Below, piece after piece: positions 4,182 to 5,455 of a stretch of 5,455 nt of DNA. Position 1 is the first letter of the stretch; every line of letters starts with the position of its first letter. Where the stretch lies: positions 1-5,455 of the forward strand of contig JASJBQ010000322.1 in the NCBI GenBank assembly GCA_030066455.1. Direction: 5' to 3'. The notes beneath the pieces are model-generated. The model worked only from the letters and a program-made list of their open reading frames with translations. It did no database searches and had not been told where the DNA came from. Source of the DNA: Desulfobacterales bacterium (GTDB lineage Bacteria > Desulfobacterota > Desulfobacteria > Desulfobacterales > UBA5852). The position numbers and the translations under genes are program-made.

Positions 4182-5455
4182 ATGATTTATTTTTTTGCGA
4201 GTGTGGGATTGCTGATTCTCGGCTATTTCATCTACGGTACGATGATCGATCGCCTGTTCGGCGCCGATCACTCGCGCCCGACCCCGGCCGTGAGAATGGA
4301 GGACGGCGTCGACTTCGTCCGGCTGCCGACCTGGAAGATCTTTCTGATCCAGTTACTCAACATCGCCGGCCTGGGGCCGATCTACGGGCCGATCCTAGGC
4401 GCCCTCTACGGTCCGGTGGCCCTGCTCTGGATCGTCTTCGGCTGCATCTTCGCCGGCGCGGTCCACGACTATTTCTCGGGCATGCTCTCGGTGCGCTACG
4501 ACGGAAAGAGCATCCCGGACGTGGTCGGCCGCAACCTCGGCATGGGGTTCCAGCAGTTCATGCGCATCTTTTCGGTAATCGTGCTGGTTCTCGTGGGGGT
4601 CGTCTTCTTTCTGGGGCCGGCCGCGCTCCTGCAGAACATGACCGGTCTCGACCTCAAGCTGCTGATCGGCATCATTATCGCCTACTACTTCCTGGCCACC
4701 ATCCTGCCGGTGGACAAGATCATCGGCCGCATCTACCCGCTGTTCGGCGCGGTACTCATCTTCATGGCCGTCGGCACGATAACGATGCTGATAATCAAAG
4801 GCTATGATTTTTATCCCCAGAAGACGTTGGCGAACATCAACCCCCAGAGCCTGCCGCTCTGGCCCCTGATGTTCATCACCATCGCCTGCGGGGCCATCAG
4901 CGGGTTTCACGCCACCCAGGCGCCCATGATGGCGCGCTGCCTGCACAGCGAGAGATACGGCCACAGCGTGTTCTACGGCGCCATGATCGCCGAAGGCATC
5001 ATCGCCCTGATCTGGGCCACCCTGGCCATGAGCTTTTTCGACACCCCGGACGCGCTGAATAAAACCCTGGCCGAGGGCGGGCCGGGGCTGGTGGTCAAAC
5101 AGGTGGCCACCACCCTGCTGGGGGGCGCCGGCGGGATCCTGGCGATCATCGGCGTGGTGGTGCTGCCCATCACATCGGGTGATACGGCCTTTCGCAGTGC
5201 CCGCCTGATAATCGCCGACGTTTTCAAGCTCTCCCAGAAAGAAAATCTCAAACGCCTGACCGTTGCCGTTCCCCTGTTCGCCGTGGGGTTTCTGATCTCG
5301 CTCTCAGACTTCGGACTGATCTGGCGCTATTTCGGATGGGCCAACCAGACCCTGGCCACGGTGGTGCTCTGGGCGGCGGCCATGTATCTCGTCAAAGAAA
5401 ACAAATTTCACTGGGTGGCCACGATTCCGGCCATCTTCATGACGGTGGTGATCTT
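4182..5455 (+). CDS. cstA: Carbon starvation protein CstA-family transporter, C-terminus beyond the window
   Basis: A polytopic inner-membrane permease of the CstA family; E. coli CstA and BtsT import pyruvate, and CstA was first linked to peptide uptake. 424 codons are open to the right edge. Visible motifs are GLGPIYGPILGALYGP (63-78), AGAVHDYFSGMLSVRYDGKS (91-110) continuing into IPDVVG (111-116), CGAISGFHATQAPMMARCL (236-254), LPITSGDTAFRSARLIIAD (328-346) and YFGWANQTLA (383-392), all characteristic of the family. About eleven hydrophobic segments are visible, at roughly 2-21, 53-73, 78-97, 126-149, 158-176, 184-205, 226-241, 263-285, 308-331, 359-377 and 387-403, with another beginning near 411. 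The HATQAPMMARC version resembles the shorter (about 480-residue) CstA proteins and not the roughly 700-residue E. coli forms, but the end is not seen. The ATG has GAGGAG at 4168-4173, 8 bases upstream. The gene follows yciA closely. Proximity to lutABC hints at pyruvate or lactate transport. Confidence 0.92.
   Translation, partial: MIYFFASVGLLILGYFIYGTMIDRLFGADHSRPTPAVRMEDGVDFVRLPTWKIFLIQLLNIAGLGPIYGPILGALYGPVALLWIVFGCIFAGAVHDYFSGMLSVRYDGKSIPDVVGRNLGMGFQQFMRIFSVIVLVLVGVVFFLGPAALLQNMTGLDLKLLIGIIIAYYFLATILPVDKIIGRIYPLFGAVLIFMAVGTITMLIIKGYDFYPQKTLANINPQSLPLWPLMFITIACGAISGFHATQAPMMARCLHSERYGHSVFYGAMIAEGIIALIWATLAMSFFDTPDALNKTLAEGGPGLVVKQVATTLLGGAGGILAIIGVVVLPITSGDTAFRSARLIIADVFKLSQKENLKRLTVAVPLFAVGFLISLSDFGLIWRYFGWANQTLATVVLWAAAMYLVKENKFHWVATIPAIFMTVVI

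Noticed and set aside
4166..4807. Plus-strand 213-codon frame overlapping the start of cstA
   Set aside because: It is an Arg/Gly/His-rich out-of-phase frame. The frame from ATG 4182 gives a continuous CstA-family protein with a good ribosome-binding site.
1..5455. CRISPR arrays, tRNA or rRNA genes, insertion sequences, toxin-antitoxin or defence genes
   Set aside because: None was seen: no regularly spaced repeats, no cloverleaf-like sequence, and no transposase or defence domains in any plausible frame.

Overview
The window is a GC-rich stretch (about 60% G+C by eye) of bacterial chromosome carrying ordinary central-carbon genes. Gene content and sequence style suggest a Gram-negative proteobacterium-like host. 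A lactate-oxidising Desulfobacterota (deltaproteobacterial) sulfate reducer would fit well, but this is inferred from a few genes and not proven. No mobile element, CRISPR array, tRNA or rRNA is visible.

Layout. At the left edge, on the minus strand, is the N-terminal part (189 residues) of a membrane protein with a K+-channel selectivity filter (TLGYGD); its C-terminus lies outside the window. A 174-base divergent spacer follows, then three tightly packed plus-strand genes, lutA, lutB and lutC (742-3451), joined by two 4-base ATGA stop/start overlaps. They encode the LutABC (YkgEFG-type) iron-sulfur L-lactate oxidation complex, which converts lactate to pyruvate. A 259-base spacer rich in inverted repeats follows. 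It holds a long hairpin with a T8 tract (3556-3622) that probably terminates the lut transcript. Next come a YciA-type hotdog acyl-CoA thioesterase (3711-4160, best read from a TTG start) and, 21 bases later, a CstA-family carbon starvation/pyruvate transporter that runs off the right edge (4182 to beyond 5455).

How the genes may work together. LutABC makes pyruvate from lactate. CstA-family proteins move pyruvate (E. coli CstA and BtsT) or peptides, so the neighbouring permease may supply or balance the same carboxylate pool. No LldP/LutP lactate permease and no LutR/LldR regulator lies in the window. YciA would hydrolyse surplus acyl-CoA. The metabolic link between the lut genes and the yciA-cstA pair is an inference from proximity, and the intervening terminator argues for two transcription units.

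The most notable details are an Asn in place of a second-cluster cysteine in LutB, and the unusually structured lutC-yciA spacer. I found no convincing new biological system.
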